Shown one piece after another: positions 16,609-25,201 of a DNA stretch of 51,478 nucleotides. The stretch is from assembly GCA_005777315.1 (NCBI GenBank), contig SXMN01000146.1:1-51478 (forward strand), given 5' to 3'. The notes under the pieces are model-generated. The model had not been told where the DNA came from and made no database searches. It saw only the letters and a program-made list of their open reading frames with translations. Every line of letters begins with the position of its first letter. Within the stretch, counting starts at the first letter, position 1. The position numbers and the translations under genes are program-made. The DNA comes from Verrucomicrobiales bacterium (GTDB lineage: Bacteria > Verrucomicrobiota > Verrucomicrobiia > Limisphaerales > F1-12-MAGs170).

Positions 16609-19061
16609 ACCCACCACTTCAACAAGTGCAACTTCTGGAGATTCTGTGCCGGGCGAAGCCTGGTGCGACGGTGTATCTGGTGGGTGCTGGCGGCTGTGGC
16701 ATGAGCGGGCTTGGTCAGATCCTGCTCGACATCGGATTCCGGCTGGCTGGTTCGGATCTCGTAACAGGAGAAGAAGTCCTCCAACTGCGTGCCCGGGGCG
16801 CGGAAATTCATTCCGATCACAGTGAGGATCACATTCAAAGCGCCAAACCTTTTCTAGTCGTTTACACTTCCGCCGTGCGCCGGGATAACCCGGAGTTACT
16901 CGCGGCAGAGCGCCTCCGAGTGCCGATGGTGCGGCGTGCCGTCCTCCTGGCCGCCCTGATGCGGCTTCAACGCGGCCTCTGCGTCGCGGGCATGCACGGT
17001 AAGACGACCACTACGGCCATGCTGGCTTTTGCGCTGGAGCAAATGGGCCAAACGCCCAGCTACGCGATCGGCGCGCTGGTGCCGCAGTTGAAGCGGCACG
17101 CTCAATTTGTCGGGTGTGGTGCGAACGCACCGTCACTATCACAACCTGGGGAGTCTGAGAGCGGACTCTTGTGCATCATACCAGGTTTGGGTGAGAAGGA
17201 CGGTGTGGGCGCGCCACACTCACAGCTTTTCTTCGCGATCGAAGCGGATGAGAGCGATGGCACCTTGCGGGAGTTCCATCCCGACCACGCCATACTCTTG
17301 AACATCGATGCGGAACATCTCGATTATTACGCCAACATCGACGCCATTGGGCGCGAGTTTCTCCAGTTCGCTTCACAGACGCGCGGCCACCTTGTCTTCT
17401 GCGCGGATGACGCGCGGCTGGCCGCCTTGCTGTCGGAAAATTCTCGCGCGGTTTCCTACGGTTTCAATTCGCTTGCCACGTATCGCATCGAGCCGGTTGG
17501 CGCGTCACGGTCCTCAGGTGATTCGCTGGAGCAGCGCTTTGTAATCTGGCTCAAGGGCCGGCGGCTGGGAGAATTTTCCACCCGCCTGATTGGGGAGAAG
17601 AATCTCTCAAATGCTGCCGCAGTCGTGACACTTCTGCACTTGCTCGGTTTTGAGGCTGAAGGAATCGCAGCCGCCATTGCGCCATTCCAAGGAGCTGCCC
17701 GCCGGCAGCAGGAGTTATTCACAGATTCACGCTTCAGAGTCTTTGACGATTACGGGCATCACCCGGCCGAAATCAGGGCGACACTTGCCGCCTTCAAGGA
17801 GCTGGGTGCTCGTCGTTTGCTCGTCGCCTTCCAACCTCATCGCTTCTCGCGCACGCAACAGTTGCTTGCAGAGTTCGCCACGGCGTTCAAAGAGGCCGAC
17901 CAGCTCTGGCTCACCGCCATCTATCCCGCGAGTGAACCGCCCATTCCGGGGGTGACAAGCGAACTTCTGGCCGGGGCAATCGAGGCGCAAGGGCAGCAGG
18001 TGGAAGTGATTTCGGATTTGCGTCAATTGAACGAGAGCATCCGAGCCGCAATGCAGCCCGGCGACCTGGTGCTGTTCCTCGGAGCCGGGGCGGACATCAC
18101 CGTGGCGGCACGGGAATTGGCGTCGATTTTGCGCCAGGAGCATCCATCTGTGAATGAATCGATCTTCGCCGACCTGGCCGCGCGTTTGCCGGCGCAAACA
18201 TTTTTAAGGCGTGACGAACCTCTGAAGAAACGCACGACACTTCGAGTGGGTGGCAAAGCAGACATTTACGTTGAACCGTCCTCGGAGTCGGACCTGGCGG
18301 AGGTGTTGAAGTTTTGCGCGCAGAAGCACATGCCATTTACCCTTCTCGGACGCGGATCGAACCTCCTCATCCGGGACGGCGGGATCCGTGGTGTAGTGAT
18401 CTGCCTCGGGCATCCGAACTTCAGCCAGATCGAAATCTCCGGTGAAAATCTCCATTGTGGCGCCGGAGCAAGACTGAAGGCTGTCGCAGTGGAAGCACGT
18501 CGGAAAGGGCTCACGGGACTGGAATTTCTGGAAGGTATTCCTGGCAGCGTTGGCGGAGCGATGCGGATGAATGCCGGAGCAATGGGTTCCTGGATGTTTG
18601 ATGTCGTCGAGCGCATCCGGTTCATGGATTACACTGGCGAAGTTCACGAGCGCTCTGCGGCAGAGGTCACAGTCGAGTACCGAGGATGTCCGCTCTTCAA
18701 GAATCACATTGCATTGGGTGCTGTGATCAGGGGGCAGCGAGCTTCAGTCGAGGCAATCCGGGAACGGATGGATGTATTCAGCAACAAACGCTGGGAATCG
18801 CAACCAAACCAACCCAGCGCTGGATGCATCTTCAAGAATCCCCAGACCATTCCCGCCGGAAGGTTGATTGACGAACTGGGGCTGAAGGGAACCCGCGTTG
18901 GCGGAGCGTTGGTATCCGACATTCACGGAAATTTCATTGTAAATGACGGGACGGCGACGGCACGGGATGTCTTGAATCTTATCGAAATCATCAAGCAACG
19001 TGCGAAATCGACGAGGGGTATCGAATTGTGCACCGAAGTCGAGATACTAGGAGAAGGCTGA
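16605..19061 (+). CDS. murC/murB: MurC-MurB fusion: UDP-MurNAc:L-alanine ligase and UDP-MurNAc dehydrogenase
   Basis: One 818-residue protein joins two cytoplasmic enzymes that act in sequence, in reverse order of the reactions. Residues 1 to about 505 are MurC: N-terminal GAGGCGMSGLGQILLD, ATP loop MHGKTTTT with Lys133, EADESDGTL, NIDAEHLDYY and DDYGHHPAEI. An insertion of about 30 residues rich in Gly, Ser and Glu precedes EADESDG. Residues from about 516 are MurB, an FAD enzyme: RTTLRVGGKADIYVEP, LGRGSNLLIRDGG, GIPGSVGGAMRMNAGAMG, then SAGCIFKNP with catalytic Ser738 and the final EVEILG glutamate. The lack of a Y-loop suggests type II MurB. Fused versions are reported in Verrucomicrobia, which fits the inferred host. 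Confidence 0.96.
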   Translation: MNPPLQQVQLLEILCRAKPGATVYLVGAGGCGMSGLGQILLDIGFRLAGSDLVTGEEVLQLRARGAEIHSDHSEDHIQSAKPFLVVYTSAVRRDNPELLAAERLRVPMVRRAVLLAALMRLQRGLCVAGMHGKTTTTAMLAFALEQMGQTPSYAIGALVPQLKRHAQFVGCGANAPSLSQPGESESGLLCIIPGLGEKDGVGAPHSQLFFAIEADESDGTLREFHPDHAILLNIDAEHLDYYANIDAIGREFLQFASQTRGHLVFCADDARLAALLSENSRAVSYGFNSLATYRIEPVGASRSSGDSLEQRFVIWLKGRRLGEFSTRLIGEKNLSNAAAVVTLLHLLGFEAEGIAAAIAPFQGAARRQQELFTDSRFRVFDDYGHHPAEIRATLAAFKELGARRLLVAFQPHRFSRTQQLLAEFATAFKEADQLWLTAIYPASEPPIPGVTSELLAGAIEAQGQQVEVISDLRQLNESIRAAMQPGDLVLFLGAGADITVAARELASILRQEHPSVNESIFADLAARLPAQTFLRRDEPLKKRTTLRVGGKADIYVEPSSESDLAEVLKFCAQKHMPFTLLGRGSNLLIRDGGIRGVVICLGHPNFSQIEISGENLHCGAGARLKAVAVEARRKGLTGLEFLEGIPGSVGGAMRMNAGAMGSWMFDVVERIRFMDYTGEVHERSAAEVTVEYRGCPLFKNHIALGAVIRGQRASVEAIRERMDVFSNKRWESQPNQPSAGCIFKNPQTIPAGRLIDELGLKGTRVGGALVSDIHGNFIVNDGTATARDVLNLIEIIKQRAKSTRGIELCTEVEILGEG

Positions 19062-19981
19062 TGGATCATCCGCTTCAAATAACCGTACTGTTGGGAGGGC
19101 CTTCCGCTGAAAGGGCGGTGTCCCTGGTGACTGGGGCTGCGGTTGCCCGGGCGTTGCGAACACTTGGGCATGTGGTTTGGGAAGTTGATCCGAAGGAGGG
19201 ACGCTTCGAGCTCCCTGCTGGAACGGATGTGGTCTTTCTGGCTTTGCATGGCACTTACGGCGAGGACGGAACGGTACAGGAGCAATTGGAAATGCTCGGT
19301 GTGCCTTACACAGGTTGTGGACCTGAATCGAGCCGCGTGGCTTTTGACAAGGTGGCAACCAAGAAACGTTGCATTTCAGAAGGCGTGCCCACGCCACGCT
19401 ACCTTGTTGTCACAGATCCGGCCTTGCCGTGGCCGAAAGGTTGGGAACCGCCCGTCGTTGTGAAACCGGTGCGGCAGGGATCGAGTGTAGGACTTCAATT
19501 TGTGGACGCAGTCGGTCAGTGGCCGTCGGCTTTGGCTGAGTCGCTGAAGTTTGATTCCGAAGTGGTGGTCGAGGAAAGAATCGGTGGCCGCGAGACGACT
19601 GTGGGGATCCTCGATGGAATTGCGCTGCCGGTTGTTGAAGTGCGGCCCAAGCAAGGCAGCTATGACTACGCCAACAAGTACACGGCCGGGAAGACTGAGT
19701 ACTTTTGCCCGGCGGCATTTGATGAATCAACGACACACCGCATCCAAGCCGCAGGCATGGGCGGATTTCGAGCCATTGGCGGCAGAGACTATGCGCGAGT
19801 GGATGTGATGGTCCGGCCTTCGGGTGAAGCGCTCGTCCTGGAAGTGAACACCCTGCCCGGCATGACGGAGACAAGCTTGTTGCCGAAAGCAGCAGCCGCT
19901 GCCGGGATCGAATACGGCCAGTTGTGCCAGCGGATGGTGGATCTGGCCCTGCGTCGCCAAACCGCGCTGATAAAGTGCTGA
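19061..19981 (+). CDS. ddl: D-alanine:D-alanine ligase
   Basis: Joins two D-alanines with ATP for use by MurF. ATG 19061 overlaps the murC/B stop by one base and is preceded by AGGAG (19049-19053) at seven bases, so the start is secure; 306 residues, the DdlB length. An ATP-grasp enzyme with LLGGPSAERAVSL at the N-terminus, ALHGTYGEDGTVQEQLE, KPVRQGSSVG, EERIGGRETTVG, and at the metal and active site DVMVRPSGEALVLEVNTLPGMTETSLLP. It sits between murC/B and ftsQ, as in many proteobacterial dcw clusters. A GC hairpin follows the stop. Confidence 0.96.
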   Translation: MDHPLQITVLLGGPSAERAVSLVTGAAVARALRTLGHVVWEVDPKEGRFELPAGTDVVFLALHGTYGEDGTVQEQLEMLGVPYTGCGPESSRVAFDKVATKKRCISEGVPTPRYLVVTDPALPWPKGWEPPVVVKPVRQGSSVGLQFVDAVGQWPSALAESLKFDSEVVVEERIGGRETTVGILDGIALPVVEVRPKQGSYDYANKYTAGKTEYFCPAAFDESTTHRIQAAGMGGFRAIGGRDYARVDVMVRPSGEALVLEVNTLPGMTETSLLPKAAAAAGIEYGQLCQRMVDLALRRQTALIKC

Positions 19982-19982
19982 G

Positions 19983-19998
19983 GCGGGGCTTTTGCCCC
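19983..19998 (+). repeat. Short GC hairpin after ddl, related to the one in ftsQ
   Basis: GGGGC (19985-19989), loop TTTT, GCCCC (19994-19998), two bases after the ddl stop. The core GGCGGGGCTTTTGCCCC closely matches the larger hairpin in the 3' end of ftsQ (20979-21003). No T-run follows. It may be a copy of a small dispersed repeat or an mRNA-stabilising stem. Confidence 0.5.
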
Positions 19999-20040
19999 AA
20001 TGATTTTCCAGTCCGAAAGAGAGTAACTGTTGAATGATGG

Positions 20041-21051
20041 ATGCCGCGACCAGCTTCGCGGAACATTGTTGAATTGCGATTGCCCATGAAGTGGTTCAAA
20101 CGAAAACCGAAAAACCGGCGATTCGAGCGTGCGAACGTGCTTGAAGTGAAGATGCACTCAAAGCTCGTCCACTCGGCACGGGTGCGCATGTTCACTTCCG
20201 CGCTGGCGTGGACCTTGGGGACGCTCATCACCATTTTGCTGGTGTGGCGTGTCTCGGAGTGGGCGTTGAACCGCTTTGTTTACACGAATCCCACCTTCGC
20301 CATTGAGGAGATCGAGGTGCAGACAGATGGGATCATTCCTCTGGAACAGTTGCGCGAATGGACAGGAGTCAAAGAGGGCGAAAATCTGTTCGCCGTGGAT
20401 ATCCGCCGCCTGACGCGGGACTTGAAATTGAATACGCTGATCCAGGATGCCGCTGTGGAGCGGGTGTTGCCTGGAAAACTTTGGGTGCGAATCACGGAGC
20501 GCGAACCGGTCGTCCAGTTCACCAAATGGCAGCAGCCATCTCCGGGATCCGGTTTTCGTCCGGTGACGTTCTATTTCGACTCCAACGGCGTGATGCTGAT
20601 GCCGACGGACCTTCCCAAACTGACCGCTCAGCTCGCGGAGCAGTTTGACCACCTGCCCCGGATGATGGGCGTCAAAGGCAGCGACCTTGCCAAGGGCCGC
20701 CCTGTCGAAGAACCGATGATCCGGATGGCGCTTCAATTCATCGAGAAGTTCGGCCAGTCGGAAATGAGCTCTTTCGCCGATCTGGTCGAGCTGGACATCA
20801 CCTCGTCCCAGGTGATTGAAGTTACTACAAGGCAGGGGAGCAGACTTACATTTGGGCATGAGGATCTGGGACGGCAGCTTCGCCGGTGGCGGGCCGTTCA
20901 TGATTACACCGGCGGGGTCGGCAAGGCGATATCGACGCTCGATCTTTCCGTGTCAAACAATGTTCCGGCCCGCTGGCAGGAGGCGGGCCTTTTGCCCGCC
21001 TCCCAACCACAGAACAAGAAACCTTCACCCTACAAAAAGAAACATGTTTAA
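20041..21051 (+). CDS. ftsQ: Cell division protein FtsQ/DivIB
   Basis: Bitopic membrane protein that connects early and late divisome proteins with FtsB and FtsL. The 336-residue frame has a basic cytoplasmic N-terminus (KWFKRKPKNRRFERAN), one membrane segment near 58-77, a POTRA domain from about 90 (FAIEEIEVQTDGIIPLEQLREWTGV) with the ERVLPGKLWVRITEREPVVQF strand, and the FtsQ domain. The start is uncertain: ATG 20041 and ATG 20086 are both possible. The C-terminal tail is encoded partly by a perfect hairpin repeat and is likely not conserved. It overlaps ftsA by eight bases. Confidence 0.9.
   Translation: MPRPASRNIVELRLPMKWFKRKPKNRRFERANVLEVKMHSKLVHSARVRMFTSALAWTLGTLITILLVWRVSEWALNRFVYTNPTFAIEEIEVQTDGIIPLEQLREWTGVKEGENLFAVDIRRLTRDLKLNTLIQDAAVERVLPGKLWVRITEREPVVQFTKWQQPSPGSGFRPVTFYFDSNGVMLMPTDLPKLTAQLAEQFDHLPRMMGVKGSDLAKGRPVEEPMIRMALQFIEKFGQSEMSSFADLVELDITSSQVIEVTTRQGSRLTFGHEDLGRQLRRWRAVHDYTGGVGKAISTLDLSVSNNVPARWQEAGLLPASQPQNKKPSPYKKKHV
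20979..21003 (+). repeat. Perfect 10-bp hairpin inside the 3' end of ftsQ
   Basis: GGAGGCGGGC (20979-20988), loop CTTTT, GCCCGCCTCC (20994-21003). It lies in the FtsQ reading frame, coding for part of EAGLLPASQ, and ends 40 bases before the ftsA start. A further stem, GGCCCGC with GCGGGCC, overlaps the left arm. Together with the similar hairpin after ddl it suggests a REP-like element that has entered the coding end of ftsQ and may affect the message between ftsQ and ftsA. Confidence 0.75.
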
Positions 21052-22267
21052 TTCTTCGCCGATCATCGTCGGATTGGAATTGGGCACCTCAAAGGTTTGT
21101 GCCGTTGTCGGACAATTGAGTGACGGAGGCGTCCTGAATATCATCGGCTTGGGACAATCTCGCTCAAGGGCCATCCGGAAGGGTGAGATCGTCAATGCGA
21201 GCGATGTCGCCGAGGATATCCGCAATGCGATCGTAGAGGCCGAACAGATGGCGGATGTCGAGATTCGCAGCGTCTATCTCGGAGTTACTGGCGGCCACAT
21301 CCGGGGCTTCAACAATCGCGGGTTTCATTCCGTGGTATCCGCAGATCGCGAGATCGCGCCCGAGGACGTGCATGATGTGATCAAGAATGCCAAAGCCATC
21401 AACCTTTCCGCGGAGAACCGTGTGGTCCACGTCGTGAGGCAGCATTTCAGTGTGGATGGCCAGAATGGGATTGCCGACCCGGTGGGGATGTTCGGCGCCC
21501 GCCTGGAGGTTGATGTTCACGTGGTCCATGGACAATTCACGCGGCTTCAAAACCCAATCCGCGCGGTGAAGGGGGTGCAGATTGATGTGGAGAACATCGT
21601 CTTCACCGGGCTGGCTTCATCGCTGGCATTGTTGAGCAACGAGCAGAAGGAGCTGGGAGCGCTCGTCATCGATATTGGAGGCGGCACCACTGAATTCATT
21701 GTCTATTCTGCGGGGACCATCAAACACACGGGAGTCTTGGCGATCGGTGGCGATCACATCTCGAATGACCTCGGATATGGCTTGAAAGTTCCTCTGCCCA
21801 TGGCGGAGAAGCTCAAGATCGAACACGGTTCGGCGGTCGTGGACGACTCTGATAAGGGGATTGCCATTCAACTGCCTTGCGAGACGGGACTGCCGGACCG
21901 GACGATACAGGTCGGACATCTCCGTCGTATCATGTCCTTGCGTGTCGAGGAAATTCTGGAACTCGTCAACGAGGAGATTGAGGGCACGGGGCTTCGGGAA
22001 TACATGCGCGCCGGGGCCTTCCTTTGCGGCGGCGGAGCTCGCATTTCGCAGATCGACAAAGTTGCATCTCGAATTCTGGGAATGCCCGCGTCGATCGGAC
22101 GCACCAATTCCATGAGCGGCTTGAAATCGGCTCTCGATCAACCGGAGTTTTCCACAGCGATTGGCCTGGTGAAGTTCGGCTCATTCGAGCAGCAGAAACA
22201 TTTGCACCGAACGGGGCCATTGCACGCGCTGAAGAGCCGTTTCTCCCAGTTCTTTCGGGTTGGATGA
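21044..22267 (+). CDS. ftsA: Cell division protein FtsA
   Basis: Actin-like ATPase that anchors FtsZ filaments to the membrane. ATG 21044 gives 407 residues and the usual N-terminus (IVGLELGTSKVCAVVG); the frame is open further upstream but that part overlaps ftsQ. The SHS2 (1C) domain follows, including NRVVHVVRQHFSVDGQNGI. Phosphate-2 region VIDIGGGTTEF and the adenosine part GGGARISQIDKVASRIL are present. A C-terminal amphipathic membrane helix is plausible in LKSRFSQFFRVG. It overlaps ftsQ by eight bases, so their translation is coupled, and precedes ftsZ. Confidence 0.96.
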   Translation: MFNSSPIIVGLELGTSKVCAVVGQLSDGGVLNIIGLGQSRSRAIRKGEIVNASDVAEDIRNAIVEAEQMADVEIRSVYLGVTGGHIRGFNNRGFHSVVSADREIAPEDVHDVIKNAKAINLSAENRVVHVVRQHFSVDGQNGIADPVGMFGARLEVDVHVVHGQFTRLQNPIRAVKGVQIDVENIVFTGLASSLALLSNEQKELGALVIDIGGGTTEFIVYSAGTIKHTGVLAIGGDHISNDLGYGLKVPLPMAEKLKIEHGSAVVDDSDKGIAIQLPCETGLPDRTIQVGHLRRIMSLRVEEILELVNEEIEGTGLREYMRAGAFLCGGGARISQIDKVASRILGMPASIGRTNSMSGLKSALDQPEFSTAIGLVKFGSFEQQKHLHRTGPLHALKSRFSQFFRVG

Positions 22268-22280
22268 ATTTTTGATTTGA

Positions 22281-23594
22281 ATGGAAACTATGATGACTTC
22301 GCCTGACACCGCGCCGGTGATGAAGACTCTCTCGATCCGTGTCATCGGCCTGGGTGGCGCGGGCGTCACACTTGTCGGGAAATTTCACGCAGAAGCACCG
22401 GACGGGGTGAGGTGCGCGGTCATTCATACGAATTCACGAGTGCTCGATCACTCCCCCTGCGCGGAGAGAGTGTTGCTCGGCGCAAAGCTGCTGCGCGGTC
22501 TTGGCGCGGGAGGTGATCCGGACCTGGGCAGAGCGGTTGCAGAGGATAGCGCCGATCAATTGAAATCGCTGTGCTCCGACACCGACCTGGTTTTAATAGT
22601 CGCGGGTCTCGGAGGTGGCACGGCGACGGGTGTCGCACCGGTTCTTGCTCGAATCGCGAAAGACGCCGGCGCTCTGGTCTTGGCAGTGGTGGCTGTTCCA
22701 TTCGATTTTGAGGGGCAGCGGCAGCGGCAGGCACAGGCGGGGTTGCGGAAGTTGCGAGGTGCGGCAGATGCAGTGCTCTGCCTTCACAACCAAAAGGTCT
22801 GCCAACTGTGGAACGAAGACACTCGAGCCCTGGAAATTTTCAACAGCGCCAATGAACTTTGGGTGCAAGGCGTGCAGGGCGTGCTGAACATCCTCACGCG
22901 GCGAGGGTTCATTCACGTGGATTTCGCGGATCTGGCGGCGGTGCTGCGTGGCAGGAATTCGGAAAGTTGCTTCGCGACCGTGGAGGCCGCCGGCGAGAAT
23001 CGAGGCCGTGACTTGATTGAAAAGGCGCTCGCACATCCCGTGCTGGATCGTGGACACGCGTTGACCGAAGCGGACGCGCTGTTGGTCACACTCATGGGAG
23101 GTCCGGATATGACAATCGGCGAAGTCAATCGCGTCATGGATGCGCTGCGTCGGCAACCGGAGGACGCCCAGTTCATCATGGGAGCAAGCATCAGCGAGGA
23201 GTTTGCAGGCAGGCTTTCATTGACCGTTGTTGCCGCGAAGCATGCGGTTCAAGACGTTGATCAACCGAACGACAAGAATTCCCCAGGCGGTGGACGTCCA
23301 GGCGATCCGCAGATTGAAACGCAGTTCTTGCAGTCACCGGAACCGGAATCACTGTCTGCCTCCCGGTTTGTGCCGCCTCCCCCGGAATTGACGGAATCGA
23401 AAAAAAGCGAGCTGTTTGCCAGGCAAGGCGGACGTGGCGGAAAAATGCGCAAGGCCGGATCTCGTTGGCGTCAGGGGCAATTGCCCTTGGAAATCATTTC
23501 CAAAGGCCGTTTCGAGAAGAGCCAGCCAACCATCCACCATGGCGAAGATCTGGACGTTCCAACCTACATCCGGCGTGGAATCAAATTGAACTGA
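22281..23594 (+). CDS. ftsZ: Divergent cell division GTPase FtsZ
   Basis: Tubulin-like GTPase that forms the Z-ring; 437 residues. Identity is clear from VIGLGGAG, RGLGAGGDPDLGR, VAVPFDFEGQRQ and the last gene position after ftsA. The C-terminal peptide DLDVPTYIRRGIKLN, which binds FtsA in other bacteria, is well kept behind a proline/serine-rich linker. Several GTP-site residues differ from the usual: the tubulin signature GGGTGTG is GGGTATG (111-117, Ala115), the T2-loop NTD is HTN, GGGGG of T1 is GGAGV, and the T7 catalytic loop NVDFAD is HVDFAD (His212, with Asp214 and Asp217 kept). Possible starts are ATG 22281, 22290 and 22293. It is the last gene of the cluster. Confidence 0.93.
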   Translation: METMMTSPDTAPVMKTLSIRVIGLGGAGVTLVGKFHAEAPDGVRCAVIHTNSRVLDHSPCAERVLLGAKLLRGLGAGGDPDLGRAVAEDSADQLKSLCSDTDLVLIVAGLGGGTATGVAPVLARIAKDAGALVLAVVAVPFDFEGQRQRQAQAGLRKLRGAADAVLCLHNQKVCQLWNEDTRALEIFNSANELWVQGVQGVLNILTRRGFIHVDFADLAAVLRGRNSESCFATVEAAGENRGRDLIEKALAHPVLDRGHALTEADALLVTLMGGPDMTIGEVNRVMDALRRQPEDAQFIMGASISEEFAGRLSLTVVAAKHAVQDVDQPNDKNSPGGGRPGDPQIETQFLQSPEPESLSASRFVPPPPELTESKKSELFARQGGRGGKMRKAGSRWRQGQLPLEIISKGRFEKSQPTIHHGEDLDVPTYIRRGIKLN

Positions 23595-23708
23595 TTTGCT
23601 ACTGCAATCCGCGCCTTTGGAGTGGTGTGCGGGCTGCTCAATTTTGATGAACGACCAGGCTTGTTGCATCGTGTCATCATTGAAATTGCGACGGTCTTGA
23701 TTTGCCGT

Positions 23709-23724
23709 AACGTCCCGGTACGTT
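23709..23724. repeat. Small inverted repeat before the AraC gene
   Basis: AACGT (23709-23713) and ACGTT (23720-23724) form a perfect 5-bp inverted repeat with a 6-bp spacer, ending seven bases before ATG 23732. It could be an autoregulatory site or chance. The rest of 23595-23708 shows nothing, including no clear terminator after ftsZ. Confidence 0.25.
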
Positions 23725-23731
23725 GAATCGC

Positions 23732-24709
23732 ATGCGTAGTTCCCGGAAAAGCGCGGCGTTCCAGAACCTGCTGGCCATTGCGGGCCGGTTGAGGTTTCAA
23801 CCCCATCGAATCGACCATTTGCTAAATGAGGCGGGGAGGCACGAGTTGACGCTGCCTGAGGGATTTCCTTTCACGGTTAACTTGTTTAGATTTCGTGAAG
23901 GAGCGACCAGCCAACGCCCCACCTGGCATGAGAGGTTGGAGTTGTTGATGCCTCTGGACGGTCCCCTGAGCGAACGGATGGGGGATCTCGTGGTGGATTT
24001 GATGCCCGGCGACGTGCTGGTGGTGGATCATTTGAAACCTCACCAGGTGGTGGATACACAAGGGCTTCGCACACGTGTCGTGGTCATCTCGTTTCTTCCG
24101 GAGTGTGTCTTCACTCCCGGTTCACCGCCGACCGATTATGCGTTTCTAATTCCCTTTCACCGGAAGGTTGAGGGCAGGCCGCACGTTCTGCCTGCCAACT
24201 CCAGGCAAGCTGAGGCAGTGCATCAAGCGATCGGCCAGCTCCTGAATTGCCACTTCGACAAGCACAACTTTCATCGCGAAGCCGGCTGCAAGGCGTGGCT
24301 CCTGGTGTTGTTGAATGTATTGATCCGTGAATTCCGGGATTCGGCGATGGATCGGGTCGAACTTCTTTGGCGTCAGGAGCAGGCGGCCCGCCTCAAACCT
24401 GTGTTTGATCATGTGCGTGAGAATTATGCTGGGCGTCTTTCACTCAGCGCCGCGGCTGCCATGTGCGGCATGGGCGCCGCGAAATTTGGACGTGTGTTCA
24501 AAGATGCCGCAGGCATGACAATGGGTAGCTACTTGAACCACGTCCGCATGGGGCACGCCGTGGAATTGCTGGAGGAAACGCATGAGTCGATTGCGGAAAT
24601 TGCGTTCAAACTTGGGTTCAGTGATCAAAGCCACTTCGATCGCCGCTTTCGCCGGACCTTCGGGCGCACCCCAAGCCGTCACAGGATCAGTTTCACTTCC
24701 CGGCGTTGA
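23732..24709 (+). CDS. AraC-family transcriptional regulator with cupin sensor domain
   Basis: A 325-residue protein from ATG 23732 (TTG 23723 is possible). The N-terminal half is a cupin-type ligand domain (TWHERLELLMPLDGP, MPGDVLVVDHLKPHQVV). The C-terminal 100 residues hold two helix-turn-helix units: LSLSAAAAMCGMGAAKFGRVF and IAEIAFKLGFSDQSHFDRRF, followed by FGRTPSRHR. AraC proteins of this layout usually activate sugar-use genes in response to the sugar. It is not part of the dcw cluster although it follows ftsZ in the same direction. No sugar gene is adjacent on this side, so the target is unknown. Confidence 0.92.
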   Translation: MRSSRKSAAFQNLLAIAGRLRFQPHRIDHLLNEAGRHELTLPEGFPFTVNLFRFREGATSQRPTWHERLELLMPLDGPLSERMGDLVVDLMPGDVLVVDHLKPHQVVDTQGLRTRVVVISFLPECVFTPGSPPTDYAFLIPFHRKVEGRPHVLPANSRQAEAVHQAIGQLLNCHFDKHNFHREAGCKAWLLVLLNVLIREFRDSAMDRVELLWRQEQAARLKPVFDHVRENYAGRLSLSAAAAMCGMGAAKFGRVFKDAAGMTMGSYLNHVRMGHAVELLEETHESIAEIAFKLGFSDQSHFDRRFRRTFGRTPSRHRISFTSRR

Positions 24710-25201
24710 GGGGCTGAAGCTGTGCATACGGTCGTTGTTGGTATGTCGCGTTGCCGTGGGATCTGTTCGGCGCTCTGGCGGGCATCGCCAATCTCGTTGA
24801 ATGACACAATGACAAGGCTGCCCTTCGCCTGGCAATCGATCCGGTATTAATGTTAGCGGGCGGATTCGGCGTGGAACTTCGATACTGCGTGGCGATGAGC
24901 GGCAATGATATGAAACTTCAATTCACCTTTGCGCCTAGGATGATTCTGCGAGGGAACTCAATGCATCACCATAATCATTGGGAAGCAAGGTGCGCGGGAC
25001 GGTCGTGCAAGAATGAGCATCCAAATGCAGGAAATTCTGTGCGAACGCGTCTCCCTGATCTGCCGCCTTGCGATACCACTTGAGAGCCTGGGTGTAATCT
25101 TGATCCACACCCTCGCCTCGGTAATAAATAGCGGATAGCGCTTCCTTGCAAAGCCAGGTTCGGTGGTTGTGTTCCATCCAACTTTGGATAATGTGACTGC
25201 C
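24710..25201. other. Gap with no intact gene; holds a Sel1 remnant
   Basis: Between the AraC gene and the lipoprotein gene no open frame with plausible composition was found. The only recognisable trace is a single Sel1-like repeat on the minus strand at 25028-25147, listed separately. No tRNA, terminator or repeat was seen in the rest. The region looks like decayed sequence. Confidence 0.5.
25028..25147 (-). pseudogene. Remnant of a Sel1-repeat (TPR-like) gene
   Basis: The minus-strand translation contains one clear Sel1 repeat: ALSAIYYRGEGVDQDY followed by TQALKWYRKAADQGDAFAQN. It lies in a 112-residue frame (24935-25273) whose flanks have no repeat and no signal peptide, and whose 5' part runs antisense into the lipoprotein gene. 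Intact Sel1 proteins have several such repeats, so this is likely the remains of a larger gene. A small functional one-repeat protein is less likely. Sel1 repeats act in protein-protein contacts. Confidence 0.6.

Noticed and set aside
23473-23488. Palindrome GGGCAATTGCCC in the ftsZ linker
   Set aside because: It codes for a variable linker part, has no loop or repeat copies elsewhere and is easily explained by chance.
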